DNA of 64,000 nt from Rhodoblastus sp963703385 (GCA_963703385.1 OY969816.1:1054001-1118000), one strand, 5' to 3'. Counted from the stretch's first letter, positions 36,489-45,681 are shown. Program-made: numbers and translations. Notes: a model not told the origin generated them from the letters alone.

Positions 36489-36836
36489 ATGCACAATCGA
36501 CGTCGCCTCGTCCTCCTCCTGGGATTCGCCGCGCTCGCGGCGGCGCCGATTCTGCTCCTGCTGTCGCTCTCCGCGTCCAGCGCCGCAGAAGCGACGCGCG
36601 CGGCCGTCGTCGATCCCGGCGTCGTGCAATGGGCGATGCTGTCGGCGGCGCTCGCCGCCGGCCTCGGAACCATCGCGGCCGGCATCGCCGTCGCCTCGGT
36701 CGGCGCGGCGGCGGTTGGCGCGCTCGCCGAAAAGCCCGAGCTTCTCGGACGCGTACTCATCATCGTCGGCCTAGCCGAAGGCATCGCTATTTACGGCCTG
36801 ATCGTCGCCATTCTCATCCTCAACCGGGCCGGCTGA
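36489..36836 (+). CDS. ntpK: V-type ATPase proteolipid subunit K (rotor ring)
   Basis: 115 residues. An N-terminal hydrophobic leader (LVLLLGFAALAAAPILLLLS, ending ASSAAEA) looks like a signal peptide or extra helix. It is followed by a single hairpin of two helices: WAMLSAALAAGLGTIAAGIA and LLGRVLIIVGLAEGIAIYGL. The ion-binding glutamate is in GLAEGIAIYG. The loop EKPELLG is typical of the ring's cytosolic side. It is a single-hairpin, 8-kDa-type subunit, unlike the duplicated 16-kDa form of Enterococcus. Whether H+ or Na+ is carried cannot be settled by eye. Confidence 0.92.
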   Translation: MHNRRRLVLLLGFAALAAAPILLLLSLSASSAAEATRAAVVDPGVVQWAMLSAALAAGLGTIAAGIAVASVGAAAVGALAEKPELLGRVLIIVGLAEGIAIYGLIVAILILNRAG

Positions 36837-36837
36837 A

Positions 36838-37134
36838 ATGGGCGGCGCGATCTTTATCGGCGACGAGTTGACGGCGACGGGCTTTCGGCTGACCGGAATC
36901 GAGACACTGACGCCGGCGCCTGACGAGATCGCGCCGGCTTTCGACGCCGCATGCCGGCGCGCGGCGCTCGTTTTCATTACCGCCGAGGCCGCGCTTCGTG
37001 TCCCGGGCGGCGCGCTCGATGCAGCGCTTCTTGCCGACCATCCGATAGTGGCCGTCATTCCGGACGTTCTGACGCGCGTCCAACCGGCTTCGCTCGCCCG
37101 CCGCATCAAATGCATCCTCGGAATCGAATCATGA
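36838..37134 (+). CDS. V-type ATPase subunit F (central stalk)
   Basis: 98 residues. The sequence GAIFIGDELTATGFRLTGIE starts the Rossmann-like CheY fold of subunit F (IGDxxTxxGFxLxGI). It continues with ALVFITAEAALRVPGGALDA and PIVAVIPDVLTRVQPASLAR, then RRIKCILGIES. Subunit F sits with D in the central rotor stalk. Its ATG follows the K stop by 1 base and its TGA overlaps the E start. Confidence 0.9.
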   Translation: MGGAIFIGDELTATGFRLTGIETLTPAPDEIAPAFDAACRRAALVFITAEAALRVPGGALDAALLADHPIVAVIPDVLTRVQPASLARRIKCILGIES

Positions 37135-37796
37135 ACGCCGCCGTTCCATCCGATCCCGCCGAAGGCCTCATCCGAGAAATCGAGGAGGAGGCCGCCAAGG
37201 AGCGCAACGCCATCCTTCGGGATGCCAAAAGCGAGGCGGCGGCGATCGTCCGCCACGCCTTCGGCGAGGCGCGCCGCCGCATGCACAACGAATTGCTGGC
37301 CTTGCGCCGCGTTTCCGAACGCAAGCTCGCCCGCGCGACGGCTCAGATCGAAACCGAGCGTCGACAGCGTGAAGCAGCGCGGGCGGCGGAAATCCTCCGC
37401 AACGGCTGTCCCGACCTGATCAACGCCGTTATCGAGCGTTGGGCGGATCCGGCGGCGCGCCGGCTCTGGATCGCCGCAATGACGGAAGCTGCGAGCAAAC
37501 GCCTGCCGCAGGGCCAATGGGTCGTTGAAAATCCCCGGGAATGGACGGCGGAAGACGAAGCGCATTTGCGGAGCGCGCTGCAGGGCAAGGCGTGCCTGAC
37601 CTTTCGGGCGAGCGACCAGTTCGAGGAGGGTTTTCGCATTGTCGCGGGCGGCGCGACGCTTGACTGCACGCCCGAGCGTCTGCTCGCGGACAAGTCGGTC
37701 AATCAGGCGATGCTACTGGCGGAAATGTATGCTGAACTCGAAAGCGCCGAAGCCCTATTTCGCCCCCTGAAACATCCGGCGGGAGAAGTGCGGTGA
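37131..37796 (+). CDS. ntpE: V-type ATPase subunit E (peripheral stalk)
   Basis: 221 residues from ATG at 37131 (ATGA overlap). An N-terminal long helix (EEEAAKERNAILRDAKSEAA then RRRMHNELLALRRVSERKLA) forms the stalk with subunit G/H. The C-terminal globular domain has FRASDQFEEGFRIVAGGATL, where family members read GGxxLxxxDGxxxxdnT; here CTPERLLADKSVNQAMLLAE follows. Positions and fold fit subunit E, though the last motif is divergent. Confidence 0.85.
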   Translation: MNAAVPSDPAEGLIREIEEEAAKERNAILRDAKSEAAAIVRHAFGEARRRMHNELLALRRVSERKLARATAQIETERRQREAARAAEILRNGCPDLINAVIERWADPAARRLWIAAMTEAASKRLPQGQWVVENPREWTAEDEAHLRSALQGKACLTFRASDQFEEGFRIVAGGATLDCTPERLLADKSVNQAMLLAEMYAELESAEALFRPLKHPAGEVR

Positions 37797-39517
37797 GCGG
37801 ATCCATGGCCATCATTCAATGGATCGGCGGCCCTGTCCTGCATGCGCGATCAGAGGACGAATTCCGCGTCGGAGAGGCGATCGAGGTCGGGCCGAACCAC
37901 TTGCCGGGCGAAGTGATCCGGCTCAAGGAAGGCGCCTTCGTCGCGCAGGTCTACGAGGACACCACGGGCCTACGGCCGGGAGATGCCGTGGCGGGAATCG
38001 GCCGGCCGCTGTCGGCTCGGCTGGGGCCAGGACTGTTGGGCCATATTTTCGACGGCCTCCTCCGGCCGCTCGAAGCCTCTGTCGCGGCGTCCGAAATTGC
38101 GTTCTCGCCGCTTGTCGAGGCTGGACAACAGCTGGAGGGCGGCGCCGTATTCGGCCTGATCCCCTCCGAGGGGGTTCCCCAGAAATGCCTGCTGCCGCCG
38201 TCGGTCGCCGGCGTGGTCGAAAGCGTCGCGTCCGCCGGCCATTACGCCGCGGAGGAAACGCTGTGCCGCATCCGCACGCCGCTGTCCGGCGTCGTCGAGG
38301 TCGGGTTCCACCAATATTGGCCGGTGCGCGTCGCAAGACCCGTCAAGGCGCGGCTCGCGGCTGACGAGCCGATGATCACTGGCCAGCGCATTCTCGACGC
38401 CTTGTTCCCGGTCGCGCGGGGCGGCCGCGCGGCTCTGCCGGGCGGCTTCGGCACCGGCAAGACGGTCTTGCAAGAAACTTTGGCCAAGTGGTGCGACGCG
38501 GACGTGATCGTCTATGTCGGCTGCGGCGAACGCGGCAATGAAATGGCCGAAGTGCTGCACGAATTTCCCAACCTCGCCGATCCTCGCACCGGCAAGCGGC
38601 TGATGGAGCGTACGGTCATCATCGCCAACACCTCCAACATGCCGGTAGCCGCCCGCGAGGCAAGCATCTACACGGCGGTCACGGTCGGCGAATATTTTCG
38701 CGATCAGGGCCTCAATGTCGCGCTGATGGCGGATTCGACGAGTCGCTGGGCGGAGGCCTTGCGCGAGGTTTCGGGGCGGCTCGGCGAACTGCCTGGCGAA
38801 GCTGGCTATCCGGCCTATCTCGCCTCGCGGCTCGGCGAATTCTACGAGCGGGCGTCTCGGGTCACGACGCTTTCCGGCGCGAGCGGCTCGCTCACTATCA
38901 TCGGGGCCGTCAGTCCTCCAGCAGGCGACTTTTCGGAGCCCGTCACCAGCCACACCAAGCGTTTCGCGCGCTGTTTCTGGGGCCTCGACCGCGAGCGCGC
39001 TCAGGCGCGCTTCTATCCGGCGATCCATCCGCTGCAATCCTATTCGGACGCCGCCGAGCGTTTCGCCTCCTGGTGGAGCCGCAACGGCAATCCCTCCTGG
39101 GTGGCGCAGCGCGAAATGCTGCTGACCCTGCTTGAACAGCAAGCGAATCTGGAACGCATGGCCCGAATCGTCGGCAAGGATTCCCTTCCGCCGGCGCAGC
39201 AACTGACGCTGATCTGCGCCGATCTGGTCAACGAGGGCTTCCTGCGCCAGTCGGCCTTCTCGACCAAGGATCGCTACTGCTCGCCGAAGCGGCAGAGCGC
39301 GATGCTGAGGTTGATTCTGCGCTTCATCGAATTGGCGGAAGAGGCGCTCTCCAGGGGCGCATCGCCGGAAGCAATCGCCGAACTGCCGGCGCTGCGCCGC
39401 CTTCAGCGGATGGGCGAGGAAATCGGCGAGGACGAAACGCCCGCCTTCGACCAATTGCTGGCCCAGATCGAATCCGCCCTGGCCGGACTTGGAGCTGCGA
39501 CTGCCCATGCAACCTGA
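37793..39517 (+). CDS. ntpA: V-type ATPase catalytic subunit A
   Basis: 574 residues from GTG at 37793, whose TG overlaps the E stop; an ATG at 37805 is alternative. Features in order: beta-barrel IIQWIGGPVLHARSED; the bulge domain around FGLIPSEGVPQKCLLPPSVA; Walker A PGGFGTGKTVLQETLAKW; YVGCGERGNEMAEVLHEFP with the catalytic glutamate; Walker B ALMADSTSRWAEALREVSGR; and SGSLTIIGAVSPPAGDFSEP. All catalytic residues appear present. It hydrolyses or makes ATP in the A3B3 head. Confidence 0.96.
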   Translation: MSGSMAIIQWIGGPVLHARSEDEFRVGEAIEVGPNHLPGEVIRLKEGAFVAQVYEDTTGLRPGDAVAGIGRPLSARLGPGLLGHIFDGLLRPLEASVAASEIAFSPLVEAGQQLEGGAVFGLIPSEGVPQKCLLPPSVAGVVESVASAGHYAAEETLCRIRTPLSGVVEVGFHQYWPVRVARPVKARLAADEPMITGQRILDALFPVARGGRAALPGGFGTGKTVLQETLAKWCDADVIVYVGCGERGNEMAEVLHEFPNLADPRTGKRLMERTVIIANTSNMPVAAREASIYTAVTVGEYFRDQGLNVALMADSTSRWAEALREVSGRLGELPGEAGYPAYLASRLGEFYERASRVTTLSGASGSLTIIGAVSPPAGDFSEPVTSHTKRFARCFWGLDRERAQARFYPAIHPLQSYSDAAERFASWWSRNGNPSWVAQREMLLTLLEQQANLERMARIVGKDSLPPAQQLTLICADLVNEGFLRQSAFSTKDRYCSPKRQSAMLRLILRFIELAEEALSRGASPEAIAELPALRRLQRMGEEIGEDETPAFDQLLAQIESALAGLGAATAHAT

Positions 39518-40904
39518 ACTCACCGTCCAAGGCGCGGCGACCGCCATCGAGGGGCCGCTGCTGTTCCTCCGCCGCAATGTCGAGGTGGGACTCAACGAGG
39601 CTGTCGAAGTCCTCGACGAGCAGGATAGGATCCGACTCGGACGCATCGCGGCGCTGGACGACGTGAGCATGGTCGTCGAAGTGCTGGAATCGACCGCCGG
39701 CCTCGGCCTTAAGGCCGTGCGGGTCCGTTTCCTCGGCGAGCCGATCCGCTTCTGGGTCGGCGCCGGCCTGCTCGGCCGCGTTTTCGACGGCGTCGGCAGA
39801 CCGAGCGACGGCGGGCCGCCGATCATGGCCAGGCGGCGGCTTAGGATTGACGGGCGCTTGATGAACCCGGCCGAGCGCGAACTACCGCGGGACTTCATCC
39901 AGACCGGCGTCACCGCGATCGACCTGATGAACAGCCTGGTGCGCGGCCAAAAACTGCCGCTTTTCTCGGCCGGCGGTCTGCCGCACGACCGCCTCGCCTC
40001 GGAAATCGCGCAAAACGCCCGGCTCAGAAACAAGGGAGCCGGCGCCTTCGCCATCGTCTTCGTCGGAATCGGCGTCTCGCACGACACCGCGGAAGCCTTT
40101 CGACGCGCCATGCAGGAGTCCGGCGCATTGGCGCATACGGCAATGTTCCTCAACCTCGCCAGCGAGCCAGCGACCCAGCGCCTACTCACTCCGCGCTTCG
40201 CGTTGACCGCGGCCGAATATCTCGCCTTCGACGAGGGCCGCCACGTTCTGGTCATTATGACCGATATGACCAATTATTGCGAAGCCCTGCGCGAGGTCTC
40301 GGCGAGCCACGGCGAAATCCCCAGCCGCAAGGGCTATCCCGGCTATATGTATTCGGACCTCGCCTCGATCTATGAGCGCGCCGGCTGCATGCGCGGTGCC
40401 AGGGGCACGGTGACGCAACTGCCGATCCTGACCATGCCGGCCGAGGACATCAGCCATCCGATCCCCGATCTGACCGGCTATATCACCGAAGGCCAGATCG
40501 TCCTCGACCGGGGCCTCGACCGCAAGGGCGTCTATCCGCCAATCAACGTGCTGCCGAGCCTTTCGCGCTTGATTGATCAGGGAATCGGCGCCGGCTACAC
40601 CCACGCCGATCATCCGGCGTTGGCGAACCAATTGTTCGCCTCCTACGCCAAGGCGTCGCGCGTCCGGGTGCTGGCGAGCGTGGTCGGCCTCGACGGACTC
40701 ACCGCCATCGACCGCAGCTATCTAGCCTTCGCCGATCGTTTCGAAGGCGACTTCATCCGCCAGGAAGAGGGCCGCACGCTCGAAGAGAGCATGGAAGCCG
40801 GGTGGCGGCTGCTAAGGCTTCTGCCGAACTCGGAACTGGCGCGTCTGTCGGACGCGCAAATCGCCAACCATGTCGCTAACAGCGAGGCGAATGCCGATGC
40901 CTGA
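39507..40904 (+). CDS. ntpB: V-type ATPase regulatory subunit B
   Basis: About 465 residues from ATG at 39507, overlapping the A stop by 11 bases. The sequence GPLLFLRRNVEVGLNEAVEV, GVTAIDLMNSLVRGQKLPLF then SAGGLPHDRLASEIAQNARL replaces the P-loop, as usual for the non-catalytic B subunit. It continues LVIMTDMTNYCEALREVSAS, IPSRKGYPGYMYSDLASIYE and GSVTQ-like RGTVTQLPILTMPAEDISHP. It alternates with A in the head and carries the arginine finger. Full length. Confidence 0.96.
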   Translation: MQPELTVQGAATAIEGPLLFLRRNVEVGLNEAVEVLDEQDRIRLGRIAALDDVSMVVEVLESTAGLGLKAVRVRFLGEPIRFWVGAGLLGRVFDGVGRPSDGGPPIMARRRLRIDGRLMNPAERELPRDFIQTGVTAIDLMNSLVRGQKLPLFSAGGLPHDRLASEIAQNARLRNKGAGAFAIVFVGIGVSHDTAEAFRRAMQESGALAHTAMFLNLASEPATQRLLTPRFALTAAEYLAFDEGRHVLVIMTDMTNYCEALREVSASHGEIPSRKGYPGYMYSDLASIYERAGCMRGARGTVTQLPILTMPAEDISHPIPDLTGYITEGQIVLDRGLDRKGVYPPINVLPSLSRLIDQGIGAGYTHADHPALANQLFASYAKASRVRVLASVVGLDGLTAIDRSYLAFADRFEGDFIRQEEGRTLEESMEAGWRLLRLLPNSELARLSDAQIANHVANSEANADA

Positions 40905-41532
40905 CGTCGCGCCGACTCGGAGCGCCGCCATGGCGCTCGCCGAAGAACGCATGCTCATGCGGCAGGGCTTCGGCTTCCTCGACGAAAAGCGCATGCTGCT
41001 TGCCGGAGAGATGCTTCGCCAGTTGCGCCGATACGAGGCATTGAGCGAGGAGGCCTCGTCGCTTCGCAGCGCGGCGCGGGACACGCTGGTCGCCGCAGTG
41101 GAGCGGCATGGTCTGGACGCCTTGCAGCTCTATCCGCCGCCGGAACAGGCGCCCGAGCCGCCACAGATCGCTTTTGCGAAATTTCTGGGCGTGCGGATGA
41201 AAGTCTGCGCGGCGTGGCGCATCGCCGGCCTAGAACGTTCCGAACCACAGCCCGCCGCCGTCGATCCCTCGCGCGAAGCCGAGCATTGCCGCGCGGCTTT
41301 CGAGCGCTGGCAGGAAATTCTGCTCGAAGCCGGCGTGATCGCCGGCAATCTCGAACGGCTGGGGCGGGAATACCGACGGGTCGAACGCCGCGCCAGGGCG
41401 CTTGAAAACGTGCTGCTGCCCGAGGTCGACGCCACTTTGAAGCGGGTGGTCGAACAACTCGACGCATTGGATCAAGAGGAGACCGTTCGCGTGCGCTCCG
41501 CAGGAGCCGAACGGCGTTCTGCGGCGCCCTGA
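40891..41532 (+). CDS. ntpD: V-type ATPase subunit D (central rotor shaft)
   Basis: About 213 residues; ATG at 40891 or 40897, overlapping the B stop. The long N- and C-terminal helices of the rotor coiled coil are visible: LLAGEMLRQLRRYEALSEEA at the start, and AGVIAGNLERLGREYRRVER then RARALENVLLPEVDATLKRV at the end, matching the D-subunit signature (TxRRVNALExxxIP). It is the last recognisable gene of the nine-gene operon. Its TGA overlaps an ATG that opens a 68-codon frame of unknown worth. Confidence 0.92.
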   Translation: MPMPDVAPTRSAAMALAEERMLMRQGFGFLDEKRMLLAGEMLRQLRRYEALSEEASSLRSAARDTLVAAVERHGLDALQLYPPPEQAPEPPQIAFAKFLGVRMKVCAAWRIAGLERSEPQPAAVDPSREAEHCRAAFERWQEILLEAGVIAGNLERLGREYRRVERRARALENVLLPEVDATLKRVVEQLDALDQEETVRVRSAGAERRSAAP

Positions 41533-42006
41533 TGAGGCGTATCGCGCCGTGGCTTTGCAACTGGCCCAAAGCGGCGCGGGGAGTGAAAGAAAGCACACAG
41601 CCGCCTGAATCTGGGTGGCTGGTCCTGCTGTCAAAGAGCGCCAAAGATTCAAAAACCGGGCGTCGCCTTTACCTGAAACGAGACAAACTGGCATATCAGG
41701 GTCTTTTGGCCCGCGTTTCGCTAAGTCTGCCGCAATGACCGCGCAGTGTCGCGAGGACGGGCTCATGAGTACTGGTTCGCTCCGCTCCCGGAATGAACGT
41801 TGACCGGATGATAGCGGACCCTTGCGGTGCCGGCGCGAAAGAGGCCTTCGGGTCGAACTTTGAAATTCGGCTGACCAACCACGAATTCCCGCTTCTGGCG
41901 CAACCCTGCCTTTGGCGGTTTGATCGCTATCGATCCTTGACCGGACCTTCGGCCCGTGACCGCGTTCCGGCAAAGTCGAAATGCGAAACGACGCGCCGGC
42001 GGATGG
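41533..42006. other. intergenic stretch after the ATPase operon
   Basis: About 470 bases between convergent ends. An ATG overlapping the ntpD stop opens a 68-codon frame (41532-41738) with no recognised family. The stretch around 41760-41900 looks like an intergenic repeat or degraded sequence but I cannot name it. Confidence 0.35.
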
Positions 42007-43416
42007 TCAGGTCCCTGCCAGCCAGGCGCGCAGGTCGGCCTCGGCGCGCGCGGACAAAGCGCGTTTCTTGGCCAGCGCCTTTTCCGGGCCGCGCAGGCGT
42101 TTGCCGTCGGGCGCCTTGGCTGAAAAATCGAGCGGCGGGAACAGGCCGAAATTGACGTTCATCGGCTGGAAACTGCGCGGGCCGGCGTCGATGGCCTCGA
42201 TATGGCCGCCGGTGATGTGGTTGAGCAGGGCGCCCAAGGCCGTGGTCCGCGGCGGCGGGGCCAAAAAACGGCCCAGCCGTTCGGCCGCCGCCATGCGCCC
42301 GGCGATCAGGCCGATCGACGCGCTTTCGACATAGCCCTCGCAGCCGGTGATCTGGCCGGCGAAGCGCAGGCGGGCTTGAGCCCTCAGGCGCAGCTTTTCG
42401 TCGAGAACCTTGGGCGAATTCAAGAAAGTATTGCGGTGCAGACCGCCGAGCCGGGCGAATTCGGCATGCTCGAGGCCGGGGATTTTTCGGAAGGTCTGAG
42501 CTTGCGCGCCATAGAGCAGCTTGGTCTGAAAGCCCACCATATTATAGAGCGTTCCCAAGGTGTTATCCTGCCGAAGCTGAACAATCGCATAAGCTTTGAC
42601 ATTTGGATTGTGCGGGTTGGTCAGGCCGACCGGCTTCATCGGACCGTGGCGCAGGGTCTCGCGACCGCGCTCGGCCATGACCTCGATCGGCAGGCAGCCG
42701 TCGAAATAAGGCGTGTTCTCGAAGTCCTTGAACTGGGTCTTGGGGCCTTCGATCAGGGCGTCGACGAAGGCCTCGTACTGGTCGCGGTCGAGTGGACAAT
42801 TGATGTAATCGGCCCCGGTTCCGCCGGGCCCGGCCTTGTCGTAGCGCGACTGGAGCCAGGCCTTCCCCATGTCGATCGAGTCACGATGCACGATGGGGGC
42901 GATGGCGTCGTAAAAGGCCAGTTCCGCCTCGCCGGTGAGCGCGCCGATCGCCGAGGCGAGCGCGGGCGAGGTCAGCGGCCCTGAGGCGACGATGACATTG
43001 TCCCATTGCGCCGGGGGCAGGCCCGCCACTTCCTCGCGGCGGATCTCGATCAGCGGCTCGCTTGCCAGCGCCTCGGTCACGGCGGCGGCGAAGGTGTCGC
43101 GGTCCACCGCCAGAGCGCCGCCGGCCGGCACCTTATGGGCGTCGGCGCAACGCAGGATCAGCGAGTCGAGCGCCCGCATCTCCCGATGCAGCACGCCGAC
43201 GGCGTTGGTCTCGGAATCGTCGGAGCGGAAGGAATTGGAGCAGACCAGTTCGGCGCAAAAGTCGGTCTTGTGGGCGTCGGTGGCGCGCAAGGGGCGCATT
43301 TCGTGCAGCACGACGGGAACGCCCGCGCGCGCGATCTGCCAGGCGGCCTCGGAGCCGGCGAGCCCGCCGCCGATGACGTGAATCGGGGCAGGGGAGGAAT
43401 TTTGTCGTTCTGTCAT
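42007..43416 (-). CDS. trmFO: tRNA (uracil-5-)-methyltransferase TrmFO
   Basis: About 469 residues from ATG at 43416. The FAD-binding start IHVIGGGLAGSEAAWQIARA is followed by LHEMRPLRATDAHKTDFCAE and LVCSNSFRSDD, which contains a conserved cysteine. The end has AGQITGCEGYVESASIGLIA, and ALLNHITGGHIEAIDAGPRS with FQPMNVNFGLFPP. TrmFO makes m5U54 in tRNA using methylenetetrahydrofolate and FADH2. The upstream in-frame extension is not conserved. It stands alone. Confidence 0.96.
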   Translation of the reverse strand: MTERQNSSPAPIHVIGGGLAGSEAAWQIARAGVPVVLHEMRPLRATDAHKTDFCAELVCSNSFRSDDSETNAVGVLHREMRALDSLILRCADAHKVPAGGALAVDRDTFAAAVTEALASEPLIEIRREEVAGLPPAQWDNVIVASGPLTSPALASAIGALTGEAELAFYDAIAPIVHRDSIDMGKAWLQSRYDKAGPGGTGADYINCPLDRDQYEAFVDALIEGPKTQFKDFENTPYFDGCLPIEVMAERGRETLRHGPMKPVGLTNPHNPNVKAYAIVQLRQDNTLGTLYNMVGFQTKLLYGAQAQTFRKIPGLEHAEFARLGGLHRNTFLNSPKVLDEKLRLRAQARLRFAGQITGCEGYVESASIGLIAGRMAAAERLGRFLAPPPRTTALGALLNHITGGHIEAIDAGPRSFQPMNVNFGLFPPLDFSAKAPDGKRLRGPEKALAKKRALSARAEADLRAWLAGT

Positions 43417-43804
43417 GCGGCTCCGGGTCCGGGCTGATAACCAATAGCTGACATGTCCCGCTATGGATACGGCAGCGAGAAAGTTGACAGAGTTTCGATC
43501 ATATCGCGTCGCCACGCGCCGAAAATCTTTCAGGCCGGAGAATCGCATGCGTTATGCCCCAAATATGGCGCAGTTTATGCTAAAAGGCGGGATCGTCGCC
43601 CAATGGCTAAGATCAAGCGAAACGACCACAAACGGTCAACTTTGCAAGTGTTAATTCAAATTCTGCGCTTACGTAAGTAATATTGCAATGCACAACGGCT
43701 TAATAAACAGATTGTTATCTATAACGCCCGATGCGATGGCATGTTAATAAGCTGTTATGCTTATTCAGCAACCTTAATTCGCGCCATCAACCGGGAGAGA
43801 TCCT
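43417..43804. other. AT-richer intergenic stretch with a small inverted repeat
   Basis: About 390 bases between divergent genes. AATAAGC (43746-43752) and GCTTATT (43759-43765) form a 7-bp inverted repeat about 40 bases upstream of the next ATG, a possible operator. No gene recognised. Confidence 0.45.
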
Positions 43805-44356
43805 ATGAATCTGGGCTGGAATGTTCTTTTTGGAATGCTCGTTGTGGCCTGTTCCGCCATGGCCACCTACCTCATAAGCGTCTCACGGGAACGCCTGTGG
43901 CTGCGCAGCAAGAAAGCAGAGGAGCTCTACTACAAGGCCGAAGAGGTCTATTATGAGCTTTCCCACTTTTTCAGGGGAAGATACGACCTGAGTCTGGGGG
44001 CTGTCTACCCGCGCAATGGCAGCGAAATCTTGAAATTGAACCGTCAGGTCGTCGATTTGAGAATCCTGGTAGGACTTTACTTTCCCTCACTCGACACAAA
44101 CCTGTCAGCCGCGGTTGCGGCGATAGCCACCGCCCTCGACCGGCTCAGGCTCGCCGAAGCGAGCGATGAATCGAACCGTGAACATGCATTGCAGGTCTTG
44201 GATTTCGCAGTGAGCGGATTGAGGGACGCGTTCGACCAGTTCCAGAAGAACGTTTTGGGCGTCGGTCGGGTGGATCGCGTCGCCAAGATCTCGGATCAGG
44301 TGCTCAATCATAGCCGTCGGGTCCGGTCGGAGCGGGTTTTGGCGGTCGCGGCATAG
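43805..44356 (+). CDS. membrane-anchored hypothetical protein
   Basis: 183 residues, ATG at 43805 with GGGAGAG upstream. One N-terminal transmembrane helix (NVLFGMLVVACSAMATYLIS) is followed by a basic stretch (SRERLWLRSKKAEELYYKAE) and an all-helical cytosolic domain (SAAVAAIATALDRLRLAEAS, LDFAVSGLRDAFDQFQKNVL). The topology suggests a single-pass inner-membrane protein with a coiled domain. No family recognised. Its codon use is less G+C-biased than that of its neighbours. Confidence 0.65.
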   Translation: MNLGWNVLFGMLVVACSAMATYLISVSRERLWLRSKKAEELYYKAEEVYYELSHFFRGRYDLSLGAVYPRNGSEILKLNRQVVDLRILVGLYFPSLDTNLSAAVAAIATALDRLRLAEASDESNREHALQVLDFAVSGLRDAFDQFQKNVLGVGRVDRVAKISDQVLNHSRRVRSERVLAVAA

Positions 44357-44488
44357 AGCGGCGCGCGAGAAAGCGGAGCCTGCATTTCGCGTAAACGCCT
44401 CGAAACGAAGGAACCGGGTCCCCTTTGCGATCAAGCGTGATCGCAGACGATTCCAAGGCGCGTATCGGCAGCCACACCAGTGCGCTGC

Positions 44489-44737
44489 TCAGCCCCACCG
44501 GCTGAGCAGCGCACGCATTTTACCCGCGAAGGGCTGTTTGGCGAGCCAGGATTTAAGGCGCGGGCCGGACGGCGGCGCAGGGGCGGACCTTGCACTGCGG
44601 GCGCGCCCTGGGCGCCACAGCCGGCGAATGATCAGAGGCTCGATCACCCGCCAGCAAAACAGGCCTGCGCCGATGACCAGCCAGACCGAACCCGACTGGC
44701 CAAGCGCGCCCTGGGCCGCCGCGCGCCGACATATCAC
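44489..44737 (-). CDS. possible small membrane protein
   Basis: A frame of 82 codons from a GTG at 44737. It contains one convincing transmembrane helix (GSVWLVIGAGLFCWRVIEPL) followed by a basic, proline-rich tail. No strong ribosome site and no family. It may equally be a chance frame. Confidence 0.25.
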   Translation of the reverse strand: MICRRAAAQGALGQSGSVWLVIGAGLFCWRVIEPLIIRRLWRPGRARSARSAPAPPSGPRLKSWLAKQPFAGKMRALLSRWG

Positions 44738-44899
44738 GAAACAGCGTGTCTGACGCTCTGACGCCGCCCGGCCGGCGGCCGTCGCGCAAGGACCGAAGCT
44801 ATGGTTCGGACTGACAAAAGGCCTAAATGCAAACCAGGGCGCGCCCTTCGATTCCGCCGCGAAGCCTGCTAGCCTTGCCGCGCAAAACTGGAGGTCCCG

Positions 44900-45661
44900 A
44901 TGAAAAAACTCGTTTTCCTTCTTGTCGCGCTCGTTCTTGCCGGCGCGGCGGAGGCTGGCGATTTGCCGATGATCTTTGTCTATGGGCCGGGCGGTCCGGC
45001 GCCGGCGGTCAGGGAGGCGGCCAAGGTCTTCGGCGCGGCTAATGGCGTCAGCGTGGTCGTCGCCTCCGGGCCGACGCAGAACTGGGTCGACAAGGCCCGC
45101 AACGACGCCGATGTCCTTTACACCGGCTCGGAAAACATGGTGCACGAATTCGCCAAGGCCATTCCGCACGCTTTCGATCCGAGCACGGCCGAGCCGCTTT
45201 ACCTGCGCCCCGTGGTGATTCTGGTTCGCCCGGGCAATCCCAAGGGCATCCAAGGCATCCATGATTTGCTCAAGCCCGGCGTCAAAATCCTCGTCGTGGC
45301 CCATGGCGGTCAAATCGGCTTGTGGGAGGACGTTGCGGGCCGCACCGGCGACATCGCCATTTTGCGCGCCTTCCGCCACAACATGGTCTTTCCCGCTCCC
45401 GCGAGCAGTTCCGTGGCGCTCGAACAATGGACCCGGCAGAAGGACATCGACGCCTGGCTGGTGTGGAACATCTGGCAGGTGGCCCATCCCGGCGTCGCCG
45501 ATGTGGTTCCGGTCGAAGAGCAATATCGCATCTATCGCGACACCGGCGTGCTGCTGACCCGCAAGGGCGCCGCCAACCCCAAGGTCAAGGCCTTCGTCGA
45601 TTTCCTCAAAAGCAAGGAAGGCCGCGCGATCTTTGTCAAATGGGGATGGGAATCGCGCTGA
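44900..45661 (+). CDS. AcfC-like periplasmic substrate-binding protein
   Basis: 253 residues with a clear Sec signal peptide (KKLVFLLVALVLAGAAEA then GD). The mature part IFVYGPGGPAPAVREAAKVF followed by VVVASGPTQNWVDKARNDAD and DVLYTGSENMVHEFAKAIP fits the type 2 periplasmic-binding fold of the AcfC group, named after accessory colonization factor C of Vibrio cholerae and related to molybdate/sulfate-binding proteins. No transporter genes are adjacent. The ligand is unknown, probably an oxyanion or small acid. Confidence 0.85.
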   Translation: MKKLVFLLVALVLAGAAEAGDLPMIFVYGPGGPAPAVREAAKVFGAANGVSVVVASGPTQNWVDKARNDADVLYTGSENMVHEFAKAIPHAFDPSTAEPLYLRPVVILVRPGNPKGIQGIHDLLKPGVKILVVAHGGQIGLWEDVAGRTGDIAILRAFRHNMVFPAPASSSVALEQWTRQKDIDAWLVWNIWQVAHPGVADVVPVEEQYRIYRDTGVLLTRKGAANPKVKAFVDFLKSKEGRAIFVKWGWESR

Positions 45662-45681
45662 AAAGCTTGCCTGAAACATTT

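Noticed and set aside
37970..40273. A 767-codon open frame on the minus strand
   Set aside because: It is antisense to ntpA and ntpB, whose motifs are fully conserved on the plus strand.
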